This document shows, one piece after another, positions 46,171 to 58,384 of a DNA stretch of 64,000 nucleotides. Location: NCBI GenBank assembly GCA_947652605.1, contig OX393577.1:5890868-5954867 (forward strand), read 5' to 3'. Origin of the DNA: Elmis aenea. Lineage: Eukaryota > Arthropoda > Insecta > Coleoptera > Elmidae. The position numbers were made by a program, and so were the translations under genes. The notes under the pieces were generated by a model. That model had not been told where the DNA came from. It worked only from the letters and a program-made list of their open reading frames with translations, and did no database searches. Positions within the stretch are counted from its first letter, which is position 1, and each line of letters starts with the position of its first letter.

Positions 46171-47700
46171 CAGGTGTAAACTCTCTTGTTTGACAGCGAA
46201 AAACAACTCATCACCATGGCAACCAGCTACTTTCCGGTCTAGGCTGGTAAAGACAACTCATTACCATGGCAACCAGATACTTTCTGATCTAGGCCGGTAA
46301 AGATGTATTTTCCAGCCTAAAAAATAATTGGAAACAACTGACATTCTGTACGGACGTGGAAAAAATAAATTACATTCGTGCAGGACATATAAATTATATC
46401 TATTAATTGCCTATAATTCTCCTTATCTGATTAAAAATTAATTACGTAGCACTTTGGTTACTAGAAATAAATCACGGTTGTATCAAAACTATTAATTTAG
46501 CTGTTTAATCGTATTAAGAATGCTAGGTCCATCATTTTGCTTTTATGGTTTTGATAGATGTGTACCACAATTGCAGACAATTTTGTGAGATACTCGCAAT
46601 AAGATCGTCAATGTTTTTTTTTTTCAAACGTTTTTATTGTTGCAAAAATGCGCAAAACACGTTCTGAGAAATTTCGCAACAAAAATGTAGTTAAAATAAA
46701 CTTTAACACACGCGGAACTAAACTGCTTCTGTCTTTCATAAGACTTTATTAATTTTTCCTCGGAATTTTATTTTTAGGTTGTGTACTGCATACACTCAAA
46801 GTTACTCAGAAAGATATATAACTTGGAGTACTTATCAAATACCAGAGCCAAAATTTGACCAGGAACATGTGATTAAGGAGGATGATTTTTCTTTGATTAA
46901 TAAGTGGTTTTTGTATTGTATTGACATATTTAATATTTGCCCAAGTATACTGCAATATTTTTAGTTGATTGTTTTCTTAAGCTCGAATAATATACATGGG
47001 TAACTAAACAATGTTTTGGTAGAAAGTGTAGTAGTTTTTTGTTTGTTTATAGCAGTTTTGGAGTTGAAGCAAAATTTAGAAAATAAGACATTAAATTTAT
47101 GATCATTAAATTATTATTTAATAATTAACTCTGCTGTGTGATTGGGTGTTTGCTTTGTCCTGCTGGAGGTTTATTAATCGGCGCATTCAAATTTAATCAA
47201 TGTTCTAAGATGTTTATTGTTATTCACAGAACAAGAGATAAAATCTGGTGTTGTTTTAAATATTACGCACACAAAATGCATGTTACTGATATAATATTAT
47301 CGTACTGGAGATACTACTTTCAAGTTTATCATCATGAAAATTGTGGTTCTGTTCTACAAATTTTAAAGCCCAGTAAAATCTATAGGTTTAAATGCATTTG
47401 ATATGTTTACTCTATGTATTTCATTATTATCGGAAATCATGGAAAATATTTCTAAATAATAAATTTTAAGCAATTTTATGAAAATTAAAAATTTTTAGTT
47501 ATGTAAGTTACTGACATAATGCTCTTTTGAAATCGCAGTTTCAGGTAAATTAAGCAATAAAGTGTAAAAAAAAGTTTTTTGAATATTAAACGAGGTTTAT
47601 TATAGCGTTTGGGCATTAATGAAAATTAATAATTAGTATAACGTATGAAAAAATTACTAATTTTTGATTTAAAAGGATAATTAATTGTTGTTTTTGATAA
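46171..47700. other. Intergenic DNA
   Basis: A direct repeat occurs at 46200-46310 (ACAACTCATCACCATGGCAACCAG and a second copy ~60 bp later, each followed by TACTTTC and AGGC(T/C)GGTAAAGA). Open frames at 46779-46964 and 47138-47401 have no recognisable motif and are not proposed as genes. Confidence 0.4.
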
Positions 47701-48005
47701 CAGGGCGTCTCAGATTACATTTCCAGCACAGAGATCTCGCTTGATATAAGAGATACAGGTTTGTTTAAATTATATGAATTATTCCTTAGTATGAGAGAAG
47801 CCACAATCAATTTTCAGAAGTAGAAAATTCCTCGTACTTTAAATGTCGAATTTAATATTTTTTGCTGTAACATCTGAAGCACGAGCAATTTTGTACTTTT
47901 AAAAATTGATTGTGGCTCCTCTCATATTAAGGAATAGTTCATCTAATTTGAACAAACTTGTATCTCCTATATCCCCATGCTGGAAACGTAATCTGGGACA
48001 CCCTG
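47701..48005. mobile_element. Foldback family C, 305-bp miniature derivative
   Basis: Termini CAGGGCGTCTCAGATTAC and GTAATCTGGGACACCCTG are inverted. The arms of ~145 bp carry the family C terminal blocks (GAGATCTCGC, AGAGAAGCCACAATCAATTT and the reverse), but the ~800-bp interior of 20492-21560 is gone. TA follows the right end. Confidence 0.9.
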
Positions 48006-48009
48006 TATA

Positions 48010-48261
48010 CAGAGTGATTGATTGAGACCGGGACTAAAAGCCCTCTAAAATAACGTTTTAAATCCAAATACGCAATAAAAAATAGACCATTGTATTTGAA
48101 ATAAGAAAGTAGACGTCAACTTCCGGTATTTCCGGAAGTGTCGCCATATTGAAAATATTTTCAATAAGCAGATCAGATGCCATTTTGGTCATAACCAAAA
48201 TTTCAGATCCCTTTTTCATTCTTCATATATATTTAAGTACCGGTTTCAATCAATCACCCAG
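48010..48261. mobile_element. MITE family A, copy 2
   Basis: Starts TA|CAGAGTGATTGATTGAGACC and ends GGTTTCAATCAATCACCCAG|TA. It is the better-preserved relative of 63-308, sharing AATAGACCATTGTATTTG and GACGTCAACTTCCGG. It abuts the preceding miniature element with only TATA between them. Confidence 0.9.
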
Positions 48262-48263
48262 TA

Positions 48264-48872
48264 TACTGTTAAATTTGGTTGCACACATTATGGCACATTA
48301 GGATCAATTATTTTTTAGGTAAAGTATGGAAATGGTGCTCAAAGAAACGTTAAAAGAGCGCAAGTCATGGGGGCAGCAGTAATATACATATATAATGGCA
48401 GGATGTCGTAAATCACAAGATTTAGGATAGCAAAAAGTCAGTGAAGACATTGTTTACGTCTATCAGTACCATGCTGTAACGCGTCTCGCGACTTTCAGCT
48501 TAGATTCCTTGAATATGTTCACACACCGCTTTTTGTAGATAGATAATACGTTACAAAAAGGGCATTATTGTAATACACATATAAGTATAATATACACCAG
48601 AAGATTTTCTTCCAGGTTTTTTTCTTTCGGGGTTTGAAAATATTTGCAATAAAATAATTACGTTGAATTCTTTAATAACGTTTGTGTTCAATTAAAAAAA
48701 AAAAATACTTAGGTACCTACATGATAAGATTGATAGTTTAATTATTTTGCATTCAAGTTTATTACCTGTAATTCGAAAAGTCTCAATGGAAAGTTTTAAA
48801 TTAAACAAAAATTGCAGTTTTTGGTGTAGCGTGACGTTGGCTTTGTATTAAAAATATGTGAGAAGAATCAAA
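48264..48872. other. Intergenic DNA
   Basis: No gene or element recognised; 48370-48540 is slightly less AT-rich. Confidence 0.3.
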
Positions 48873-49587
48873 CTAACAAGGGAGGGTCACGATAAATATG
48901 CTGCCGCTAGAATCTGATCAAGGCTGTGTTTATTTTGCATCAAGAACATCAAAAATAAATGTTTTGCAGAGTTATACGTGCCACTGGCCAATTCCTTCGG
49001 AAAAATAGGGGAAACACTGGAAAGTTCAACAATAAAAGTAATTTTTGCCATCCCGTTGTGTATGAAACCGTCAGAGATAAAATCGAAATTCTTCTATTTA
49101 CGAACGCGCGCATCCTTTGCAAGTAAAATGGTGCAAAGTTTTTGAAAAATCTCAAACGGTTTCGGAGAAAAACGAGGAAAACGAGGCCCTTGTAAAAACG
49201 GTTTCCCCTATGTTAAACGCCTATGCAAGTCGCATAGATACAACAGATATACCACAACTTCTTAAATCATGACGCTTTTGCAGGGATTTTGTTTTTGGCG
49301 TTTTCCTCCGGAACCGTTTAAGACTTTTTCAAAAACTTTGCACCATTTTACTTGCAAAGGATGCGCGAATTGGTTAATAGAAGAACTTCGATTTTATCTC
49401 TGACGGTTTCATGACCAACGCGATCGCAAAAATAACCTTTTTATACAAGTTTTTCCCCTATTTTTCCAAAGACAATGGCCAGTGGCACGTATAACTTTCC
49501 AAAACATTTAGTTTTAATGTTCTTGATGCAATAAACACAGCCTTGATTAGATTCTAGCGACAACATTTCGTGATCCTCCCTTGTTAG
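48873..49587. mobile_element. Foldback family B, copy 1 (complete, 715 bp)
   Basis: Perfect outer termini CTAACAAGGGAGG and CCTCCCTTGTTAG. Arms of ~330 bp mirror each other: CCAATTCCTTCGG, ATGAAACCGTCAGAGATAAA and CAAGTAAAATGGTGCAAAGT on the left, complements on the right. The centre is near 49225 (ACGCCTATGCAAGTCGCATAG), with a small inner palindrome TATGCAAGTCGCATA. Non-coding. Confidence 0.93.
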
Positions 49588-49591
49588 AGCA

Positions 49592-49990
49592 ACCCCTTCA
49601 CAGTGAGCGTGTATTAATTTGGCGTGCAGGGTCTGCTAACAGCATACTGGGTTCTTATTTTGTGGAAGACGAAAATCGAAATGCTGTTACTATGAATCAG
49701 GTGCGATATAGAGAAATGATTCTAACACCATTCTTAAGAGTTCTCAGAAGATTCTGCTGCGCCAGAAACTTTCGACAGTACCCAATGGTTCCAACAGGAT
49801 GGGGCTACTTGCCACACAACGAGAGAATCCCTTAATCAGCTTCATGAGAATTTTGATGACCGCGTAATCTCCCGTCGCACGGACTTTCCATATCCTGCTC
49901 ATTCACCTGATCTCGCACCCCCTGATGCTTACATTTAGATCCTGCTCATTCACCTGATCTCGCACCCCCTGATGCTTACATTTGGGGTAT
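49592..49990 (+). pseudogene. Tc1/mariner-superfamily transposase relic (DD41D-like spacing)
   Basis: First piece: IWRAGSANSILGSYFVEDEN and VTMNQVRYREMILTPFL. After a +1 frameshift near 49770: QWFQQDGATCHTTRESLNQL, HENFDDRVISRRTDF, then AHSPDLAPPDAYIWGM. QDGATCHT holds the second catalytic Asp and APPDAYIWG the third, with 41 residues between them, as in the rosa-like DD41D group. A 48-bp unit within the last motif is tandemly duplicated (about 49890-49985). The N-terminal half is missing. Confidence 0.88.
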
Positions 49991-52712
49991 GACCTTGTTT
50001 TCCAAAATTTTGAACCCATTCTGAATTTCTTAGAAGTTATTCTAATTCTAATCTATTTTACTGTAATTGTCACAGTTAGGTCAAGTATACATGTACAAAC
50101 TACTGATTTATACAACTGACCATTGATTCCAAATGGAATCATAACATTTTTGGAAAGGTAAAAACAAATTTAAAGTTTCATTTGTCGCGGTAACTGAATT
50201 GAAAAAAAATTGCTTTTTCAACGATCGCTTTACTCGAATTGTTGCTTTTAATCAAGAGTTTACTGTAATATGAATGTGTGAACTTTGACTTTCCGGACCT
50301 ACTAGTTATTTCATTATAAATAAATTGAGCTGTACCCTCGTATATCTGATTTAGTTATTATTCAGTGTAAACCTAGTAGTTATTTTAAAATAAGTACATA
50401 ATAATTTAGAATTGTTTAATATTTGCTTAATTTCTGGTTTCATCTAGCCAGTCAACGATTAGCACAAACCAAAGCGGTTCTTTGGTGAAGTATTTTCCCG
50501 AATTTATGGATACACTTGGCGCTGTACTGCGCCTTGAACAAATAAATAAGGAAACGATTCTTTGGGAACTTGATGCTGTTATAGACCACACGTTGTCTTT
50601 ACGCCTGCCACAGCAAGTTTACAACAGTTCTATGATTTGAAGCGAATGGTGTGCTGAATCGACAATTTTTCGACGAATTTATCGTTGAGTTTAAACACTT
50701 GTGATAATTTTCCAAGAGGTTGATCGCTAGATCACTTCATTAATGTTTATTAAATTACGCCCAAAGTTACCATTAATTATCTAATAATTATGTAACTTAT
50801 GAGCAAACTAAAATAATTTGGATATTTAAATCAAAAGGTGTTTAAGCAACATGATTTTCAATCATTTGTTTAAAAACTGTTACGTTATTTAATTAAAATA
50901 CTTTGTAGTCCACAACAGAACGTCGCCTCGTAGATATTATGTTTTTTTTTGGTTTTTCTAGCCTTTGTGTTGAGATTTTGAGATACGGTGCTAAAAATGG
51001 AACAGAATCTGCATATACCACAAGGCCAAATTAAACTTTTTTTTCTTTTGGAACACAGTTTATAACACTACAAAATTCGTCTAGTGTCTAACATATTTAA
51101 AATTCCAAAATTCGAGATACATATTACCACTTTCAATGTCAAGATTTACGAATAATAGTTGTTTAGTAGATACTGCAAATTTTTAAAAAATATATTTATA
51201 TTAAAAACTATTAAGTATATTAATACAGAAATATCACCGTCGTAGTTATTTAGTTTTTAAAAGAAAGCTGCGTTACTGCCATCTGTTAAAATGTAGACAA
51301 CGTTAGTGTTAAGATAATGTTATTGTTGCCATATAAGCAATAGTTCGCTGTTGAGACGTCGCTTAAGTTAACTTTGGAGTTCCTTGTTCCTTGATGTAGG
51401 GAAATTCTTCTCCTACTCAAACCATCAAAGCTCTCTGTGCCAGCTTTGAGCGCGTACGTCCACTCACTACTAGAGGACTCTAGTACGCTACGTTTCGGAA
51501 AAATATAACATATTTACTGGTTTCGTTAGATTTATAATAGATTAAACAATCATTTATGCAATAAGCATATTTAAGCAGAAAATTACATACTACAGCATTT
51601 AAAATAAGTTTTTTTAAATGAATTAATACACGGTGCTATTAAATATTATTAAATACAAATGCAAGATTGTTTCAATAAAAAGGATATAAAAAAGGTGTCT
51701 ACGAATTTAGGCAGTGGTTTTAGGCTGAAAATAATTATTAGACGATTAGACCCTTGTTTAATAAAAATTGCTTTATTGTATCTGCAGGGTAATGTAAAAA
51801 CAAAACAAATCTTTTATTGATAAAAACAAATAAACAAAAAAAACATAAACAATAGTGCAAACATTTCCTAAAATGTCTTTATTAAAACAATTGACTTTCT
51901 CTTGAAAATACTTTTCAAGTATAAAACTTAATGACAAACACATTTTTGTGAAATTGTAGTTCTGTAATCGGTTTTTAGAATTTTTAATCTTGAAAAAGAC
52001 TTTTTCTGTATAGTTAGTGACCATCAGAGATAAAAATATACTTAAAATACGTTTGAAAATGTCGGTTGAATATTTTCCTCCACGTGAATTTTGTACAAAC
52101 CTTTGTGAGTAACGTAGTTACTAGAAAAACCCAAATGATGAGGCCTTCTCAACCGTGAGACACTAGGCTGAAGCCTATAAGTAAATTTGACACTAAAATT
52201 ATTTGCAGAGTATTTATTTTGTGTGTGTTTTCTATGCTTGCATAAACACAGATTTTTATATTCGCCAAACGTGATGTAGTTTTTAAACAAATTTAAAGCA
52301 ACACGTACTTGATAGAAAAATAGGATACGCATTATTTTCATATTAATTTTTGTGGGTGTAGAAACGGATTAGAGATTTCAAAATATAAAAATTACATTTT
52401 GTTTAAAAGTATTTTTTTAAATTGTAATTTACAAAAATGAATCGCGATTCCTTCCTCAGGCCACCCCAACAGATTTTGTAAGCGGGATTGCTCCCAGGCA
52501 AATTAAACATTTCTGAATGTACGCATGTATTTTGTTTTGCAACTAGTATAGTCTGAACTCTGAACGTAAGGAATTTTTTTTATTCTCCTCGATGTGTGAA
52601 GCTAACTTAGTTGTTTGCTTAAAAATATTGTTTAGGTACGCTAAAATTCACAACTTGAATAAATAGCATACCTAAAAATGTTTAGGGTGCATTGCAGTAT
52701 AATGTTCATATA
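49991..52712. other. Intergenic DNA
   Basis: 2.7 kb with no gene recognised. 51340-51500 is less AT-rich with no clear frame. Confidence 0.3.
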
Positions 52713-53354
52713 CAGGGTGGTCCAAATTCGATGGGATTACATGGGTATCTCGCTTAATAGTCAAGATATAGAAACGGTTAAATTACGAAAAATGTGCAGT
52801 TTTTTGAGACAAACTCAGAACAGTATTCAAATATATTCTATCATTTCCGATATTTCTTGTTTTCTGTTTGTTTTCACAGCCTACTTTTTGTTTTTCATCT
52901 TAAAAAAATATTAAAAAACCTTTGTAACTTGAGTTATTATTGAAAATAAATATATCAACCTTTATATATTTGGTATGGGAAAAAAATACGGAATTTAAAT
53001 AGGTCATAGCCAACTATAGCTTCTATTTAAAAAAAGAAGTTGTGTCATAACTTTTTAACGGAGAGCGTAAAAATATTTTTTTTATTACTATCAAAGTCTT
53101 TATAAAAATATCTAAAAAATAAGCTTTATAAACTTTTTCGACGTTTACAACAATAAGGGAGACATGGCACATTATAAATATAACAAAAAAATACATTTTC
53201 TCTAATAACTCAAAAACCGGAAATTATAAAATATTTTTGAAAACGGTTCTGAGTTTGTCTCAAAAAACTGCACATTTTTGGTAATTTAATCGTTTCTCTA
53301 TCTTGACTATAAGGCGAGATACCCATGTAATTCCATCGAATTTGGACCACCCTG
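52713..53354. mobile_element. Inverted-repeat element family D, complete (642 bp)
   Basis: Starts TA|CAGGGTGGTCCAAATTCGAT and ends ATCGAATTTGGACCACCCTG|TA. Two arms of ~310 bp mirror each other (ATGTGCAGTTTTTTGAGACA on the left, its complement TGTCTCAAAAAACTGCACAT on the right). Related to 2882-3345 and to the solo end at 39918. Non-coding. Confidence 0.93.
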
Positions 53355-53356
53355 TA

Positions 53357-54473
53357 CAAGTTTTCATATATTTTGGTATTTCAACTTATTTGTCATTACT
53401 GCCACTTCACTTAAGTAATGAATTTTATTTAACTTAATATTTTAGAAGGTACTATTATTTCTCAATTTAAATTCTATAATGCGTTAGCTTTTTTCCTCAA
53501 ATATAATGTTTTTAATTTGGGCAAAGTAATATATTTCAATATTTTGCTCAACATAACAAAATGCTTCTGTTTCGTTAAACTGTACAATTATTTCTGGAGT
53601 TTAATTACAATTTTAAAGTTGCTTCGTGGCGTTTCTATTGATTAGTATCGTGGAGGTTAATCCCAAAATATATAACTTTACTAAGTTGTGCGAAGTTTAA
53701 CGAAGGAGTTCTACTTGGATAAACAATAACAACCGCCAAACTTCTCAACATTACTGTACCACAAAGGTTGAGAATTTGAAGTTAAAGTTCTAACTGCGTG
53801 CTAATTGTTAAACACTAAATGGCCAGGTTCACAAGAACACTGTTCAAAGATAATTTAACATTGCTTGTATTTCTTAAAGTTTACAACTTAAATTGCCATG
53901 TGTGAGACGTAGAATTAAGAAAAAATGCCGTCTATTTAAATAAAAAATGTAATAGCGTATTTGTTTCCTTAAATAAATCAGTGGCCTTAAGATTGGATAA
54001 CATAACCAACATATTAAGGTTTTTAATGTTTAAATGCCGTCCGTTACATAACCGAATAAAACAAACAAAGGAAAATATTATTATAACAAACACAAGTAAT
54101 TATTATAAATTAAATTAATTATTCGACGTAATTTTAAAATATTATAATATGAAGTATTATTTCCAAAATATATCGAGTATTTAATAATGACGATATAATT
54201 ATTGGTAAAATTGTATGCAACTAAATCAGTACAGTTTTAGATAAACGTTGTTCATGCCTCAGTTACATGAGGATAAATAAATAAATAAAAATTTAGAGAT
54301 GACAAAAAGAGAGTTTTAAAACTAGTATAGTTATTCATCGTAAAAGAATTCTTCTAATATTTAGGAAAAGCTATTTTGTACTCAACTTATAGTTATAATA
54401 TAAGGTATAACATCAACCTGTTGCAATTATTATGGAGCCATATACAAAATTTTATTTTATTTAGTCATGAGTC
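53357..54473. other. Intergenic DNA with an (ATAA)n LINE-like tail
   Basis: No gene. CAGTTACATGAGG followed by ATAAATAAATAAATAAA at about 54258-54288 looks like the 3' tail of a severely truncated LINE on the plus strand. Confidence 0.35.
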
Positions 54474-55240
54474 CTTCTACTGTTAGGTGTAGGACTGTTG
54501 AGTTGTGTTGTGCTGACTTTTTTTCATATTTTTTTGTCTTGTGCTAGCTTTTCTATTTTCATTTGATGTTTCTATCCGCTCTGCTGCTTTGTTAACTTCG
54601 TCTTGCCAGGTTTTTCTCGGTCTACCTCTTTTGTGTTTTCCCTGTGTTCTTGCTTCATAGGCTTTCCTGGTTAACCTTTCTTCTTTCATCCTATAAATAT
54701 GACCCAACCATCCCAGCTGTCTTTCTTGTATTTTTGTTTCCACTGACTTGATCGTTAATTGTTCTCTATTTGTTTCATTTCTAATTTCTATCTTCTTTGG
54801 TTTTTCCTTGGATTTTTCTTAGAAATCGCATTTCAGCTGCATTCACTCGGCTAATATTTTTATTTGTGAGTATCCACATTTCGCTTCCGTATAAAAGTGC
54901 CGGAGTTACTACTTTTTTGACCACTTTCACTTCTGTTTGTTTTGGGACTTCTCTATTTCCAAAAAAATGTTGTTCTTAAACTGTTAAATATTCTTCCCAC
55001 ATTTCCTGTCCTTTCGCTTATTTTCTCGTCCATTCTTCCATTTTTCTCTATGATCACTCCTAAATATTTAAAGCTTTCTACCTGTTTCAACCTAAGCCCA
55101 TTTAAAGTGATGTTGTGCATTTGGTTCTCTTATTAACGACCACAGTTTTAGTTGTTTTTTTTTTTGTATTTATTTTCATATTAATTTTATCCAATTCTTG
55201 GTTTAGCGTTTCTAGATTATGTTGCGACCAAGATTATGTT
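54474..55240 (-). pseudogene. LINE reverse-transcriptase C-terminal region, minus strand
   Basis: Minus-strand remnants in family order: SFKYLGVIIEKNGRMDEKIS near 55065, then KKVVTPALLYGSEMWILTNK and RVNAAEMRFLRKIQ near 54900-54800, then METKIQERQLGWLGHIYRMK, KAYEARTQGKHKRGRPRKTW, QDEVNKAAERIE (54743-54560). Frameshifts and stops separate the pieces. The lineage resembles that of 29536-30200 and 63345-63890 but the sequences differ enough to be separate families. Confidence 0.88.
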
Positions 55241-56253
55241 TTGTTAAATATCAAACGTGAAAAATTATTATTTTTGAAAAGTGTGAATAGCTAGCTTCTT
55301 CTGTAATTAATGATTTGCATGGTGTGGTAAAATTATTTCCTGTTAGTGTAAGATTACAAGTATTTCAAACCGGAATATTCCTAAATTAGCCGTAACGTCT
55401 TGGTTTTCATTTCACAATGCGTTAATTTGTCAACATAAGTTATAGAGAGGAATTTAGACGATCCCCAACGGACCACATGTTTCGTTTTACCAGACTCACT
55501 GGCTCCAAATACCACCATAGGCGCACTGGAGCTCAATAAATTATCACTTTTTATAGGTACCTTAAGCTACTGTTCTAATATCTAGCGAAGAACGGATATT
55601 TGAGGCTAAAAGTAAATTATGCAATCACCTGCATTGTATTTTAATTCTGCCCAGTGTTAAATCATTTTTTTAAACTTAATTTTGATTAGTTATAATTGTT
55701 TTACCTGCAAATGATACCTACGTTACAGATAAAGCAATTCATCACTATGAATTTTTATAAATTTCAGTAAAGAAATTTATATTTTTAAGAGACGCAGTTA
55801 AAGTTCAGAAATAATTAAATTACATTAAATACAGTTGGAACTGTTTTGTGGAACAACAATCATGTGATTCGTATACAAATCGTATGGTGTTTTGACAATT
55901 TTGCGTTATAATATAATTTTTTTTCAGATGCAATTCTATTTTAATCTATTACTGCAATATTTTCCTAACCTTAACGTTTATAGCTATTTTTTTAAAAACA
56001 CTTTCTTTCTAAATTTAATCTTGCAGACTTTGGTAACTTAAACATACTATTCTATTCCTTTCTAGCATTTTACTTCTAAACGGAACACTTTTTGCCTTAA
56101 CAGTCGGCCAAAATATATACATTTTAAAGGTTATTAGGTCAATTTTTATGTTAAAATTTAAACTATTTTGCAAAAATGTATGATAAAAATTCGCAACAAA
56201 TGTAAAGTACTAAAGAATTGCTCTATTTCGTTACTTAAAAGACTTCAAACAAA
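55241..56253. other. Intergenic DNA
   Basis: No gene or element recognised. Confidence 0.3.
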
Positions 56254-56830
56254 CTAACAAGGGAGGGTCACGATTTGTTGTCGCCAGAATCTGATCAAGG
56301 CTGTGTTTATTGCATCAAGAACATAATAAATACATGTTTTGCAGAGTTATATGTGCCACTGGCCATTTCCTTCGGAAAAATAGGGGCATAACTGAAAATT
56401 TCGAATAATAAAGGTAATTTTTGCGATCACGTTGGCCATGAAATCGTCAGAGATAAAATTGAAATTTTTCTATTTACCAATTCGCGCACCCTTTGCAAGT
56501 AAAATGGTGCAAGGATTTTAAAAAAATCTTAAAAGGTTCCGGAGAAAAACGCGAAAAACGAGGTCCTTGTAAAAACGGTTTTCCTTATGTTAAACGCCTA
56601 TGCATGCAAATCGCATAGATTTAGTTATAACAGATATACCACAACTTTTCAAATCATAGCGCTATTATAGGGGTTTCGTTTTTGACGTTTTTCTCGGGAA
56701 CCGTTTAAGATTTTTTCAAAACGTTTGCACAATTTTACTTGCAAAGGATGCACGAATTGGTAAATAGAAGAATTTCGATTTTATCTCTGATGGTTTCATA
56801 GCCAATGCGATCGCAAAATTTACTTTTATT
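56254..56830. mobile_element. Foldback family B, copy 3 (right end truncated)
   Basis: Begins CTAACAAGGGAGGGTCACGA, an intact terminus, and follows 48873-49587 through the left arm, the centre (CATGCAAATCGCATAG) and part of the right arm to GCGATCGCAAAATTTAC. The last ~140 bp with the right terminus are missing. Confidence 0.9.
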
Positions 56831-58384
56831 TCTTTATTTATTTTCTAATCGAATTCTTACTGTGTACACATTTTATAATAATTAGTTCCTATAACAACCA
56901 AAATCGATTTTAAATTATTATACTTGTAGTTGTGCTACATCCAATCTGTATTTTGGTTTTTCATCAACCAGATTTTGTAAAAGTTTGCATAATTATCTAT
57001 AAGCGTCATTTTACGGAAGTAAAAACAAAAGAAGCACTTATTTAAGCATTCACAGTATAAAATGGAATCAAGTTACCTACGAAATTAATTTTGCTGTATG
57101 CGTTATTAATTCTTGTATATATTCAATAACTTCCTTTCTCTTTTGATACTTTTTAATTCAGATACCATTGTAGTGTAGGTATTGAAAGATTGAAAAATAT
57201 TTTTCCGTGCGCCACTGATTTCCTTCTGTTTTACATCCAGTTTAAATAAAACGGTCGAGGACCACCAGTGACGCCCTTTGGAGAGTTTAAGGGCGCGGAG
57301 CAATGACACGGGTCGACATCAAGTGCGATCAGGGTAGCCCCAGCCCAGCAGACTGCTTGGCACCACACGAAGACAGGAAGCGATACGCCCAACCCTCGTA
57401 CATCATCTGCCCATAAAATATTTCTTAATGATGATTAGCATAAACAGCAGTGGTTGTTGGTTGTTAGCTTTTAGTAATTTTTTGCATTTGCACCAATAAA
57501 GTATTTAATAAAAGATACGCAGTAAGATGATGAATACATACCCATAATTCGAAGAATTTTGTGAGCTTTTTGCATGCGGTGTTCAAGTTTGATCTTATCT
57601 CTTAGTTAGTTTTGCTTAGGTAACAACAGCAAGAGTCCAATCAGTTATAATAAAAATCATTTTAATCGTTAAAAGTTATCGAAAAGTATTTAATTGTATA
57701 GTACAAAAAATAAAGCCACTATACCAAATTGGTAAAGCAAAAAATAAACGAGATAAGATAACTTATTCAAAAAAAATGCATAGATCTAATTTTATTGTGA
57801 AATAATTGTCGCATAATAGTAATATTTTTCGATTCCTGTTTGTAAAATATCAGGCTGTCCCCAGATATAATTACCATCTCCATAATGGCCCTTGTTTTTT
57901 TGGAAGTAACCCCAACAAACATACGCACAGTTTAAAAAGCTACATGCAATGCCATTATAGTATATTTGAAATGTTGTTGTATTTTAAAAGTTGTGGTAAT
58001 TGTTTAAATGGCACTAATTTTGATTTTAGTTAATATAAGATAATAAACAATGTTATCTTGTCGTTCATGTTTACATTATAATACTTGTTACTATTTTTTA
58101 GAGTCTATTTTTTAAAATAAGTGAGTTAGTAACGACTAATTTTGGATTTAAAAGTTGATTATTATAAAGTACTTTGTTTAGCTCTAAAAATATCGCTACT
58201 AACTCGAGTTTATGCACAAAAGTTTGCTTTACGATCTACTGTTACCTTAAAGGTTTTGATTTTTTTAAAACAAATACCTATATCAAAAATATCTAGTACC
58301 AAATAGAAAAAATTGCTAGACGCCGTTTTCAAATAAATTGTTACACTCTTTAATACAAGTTTATTTATCATTTAATAATACATA
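56831..58384. other. Intergenic DNA with a GC-rich island at 57220-57420
   Basis: 57240-57415 is strikingly GC-rich compared with its surroundings. A plus-strand frame reads GAMTRVDIKCDQGSPSP then ADCLAPHEDRKRYAQPSYII ending CP and a stop (57410); the minus strand also has an open frame. No family was recognised and splice borders are not convincing. The motif CGTGCGCCACTG at 57208-57219 resembles a hAT right end. The remainder is AT-rich. Confidence 0.35.

Noticed and set aside
47138..47401. 87-codon plus-strand frame
   Set aside because: No recognisable motif, high content of AT-driven residues (I, Y, F, K) and no supporting context.
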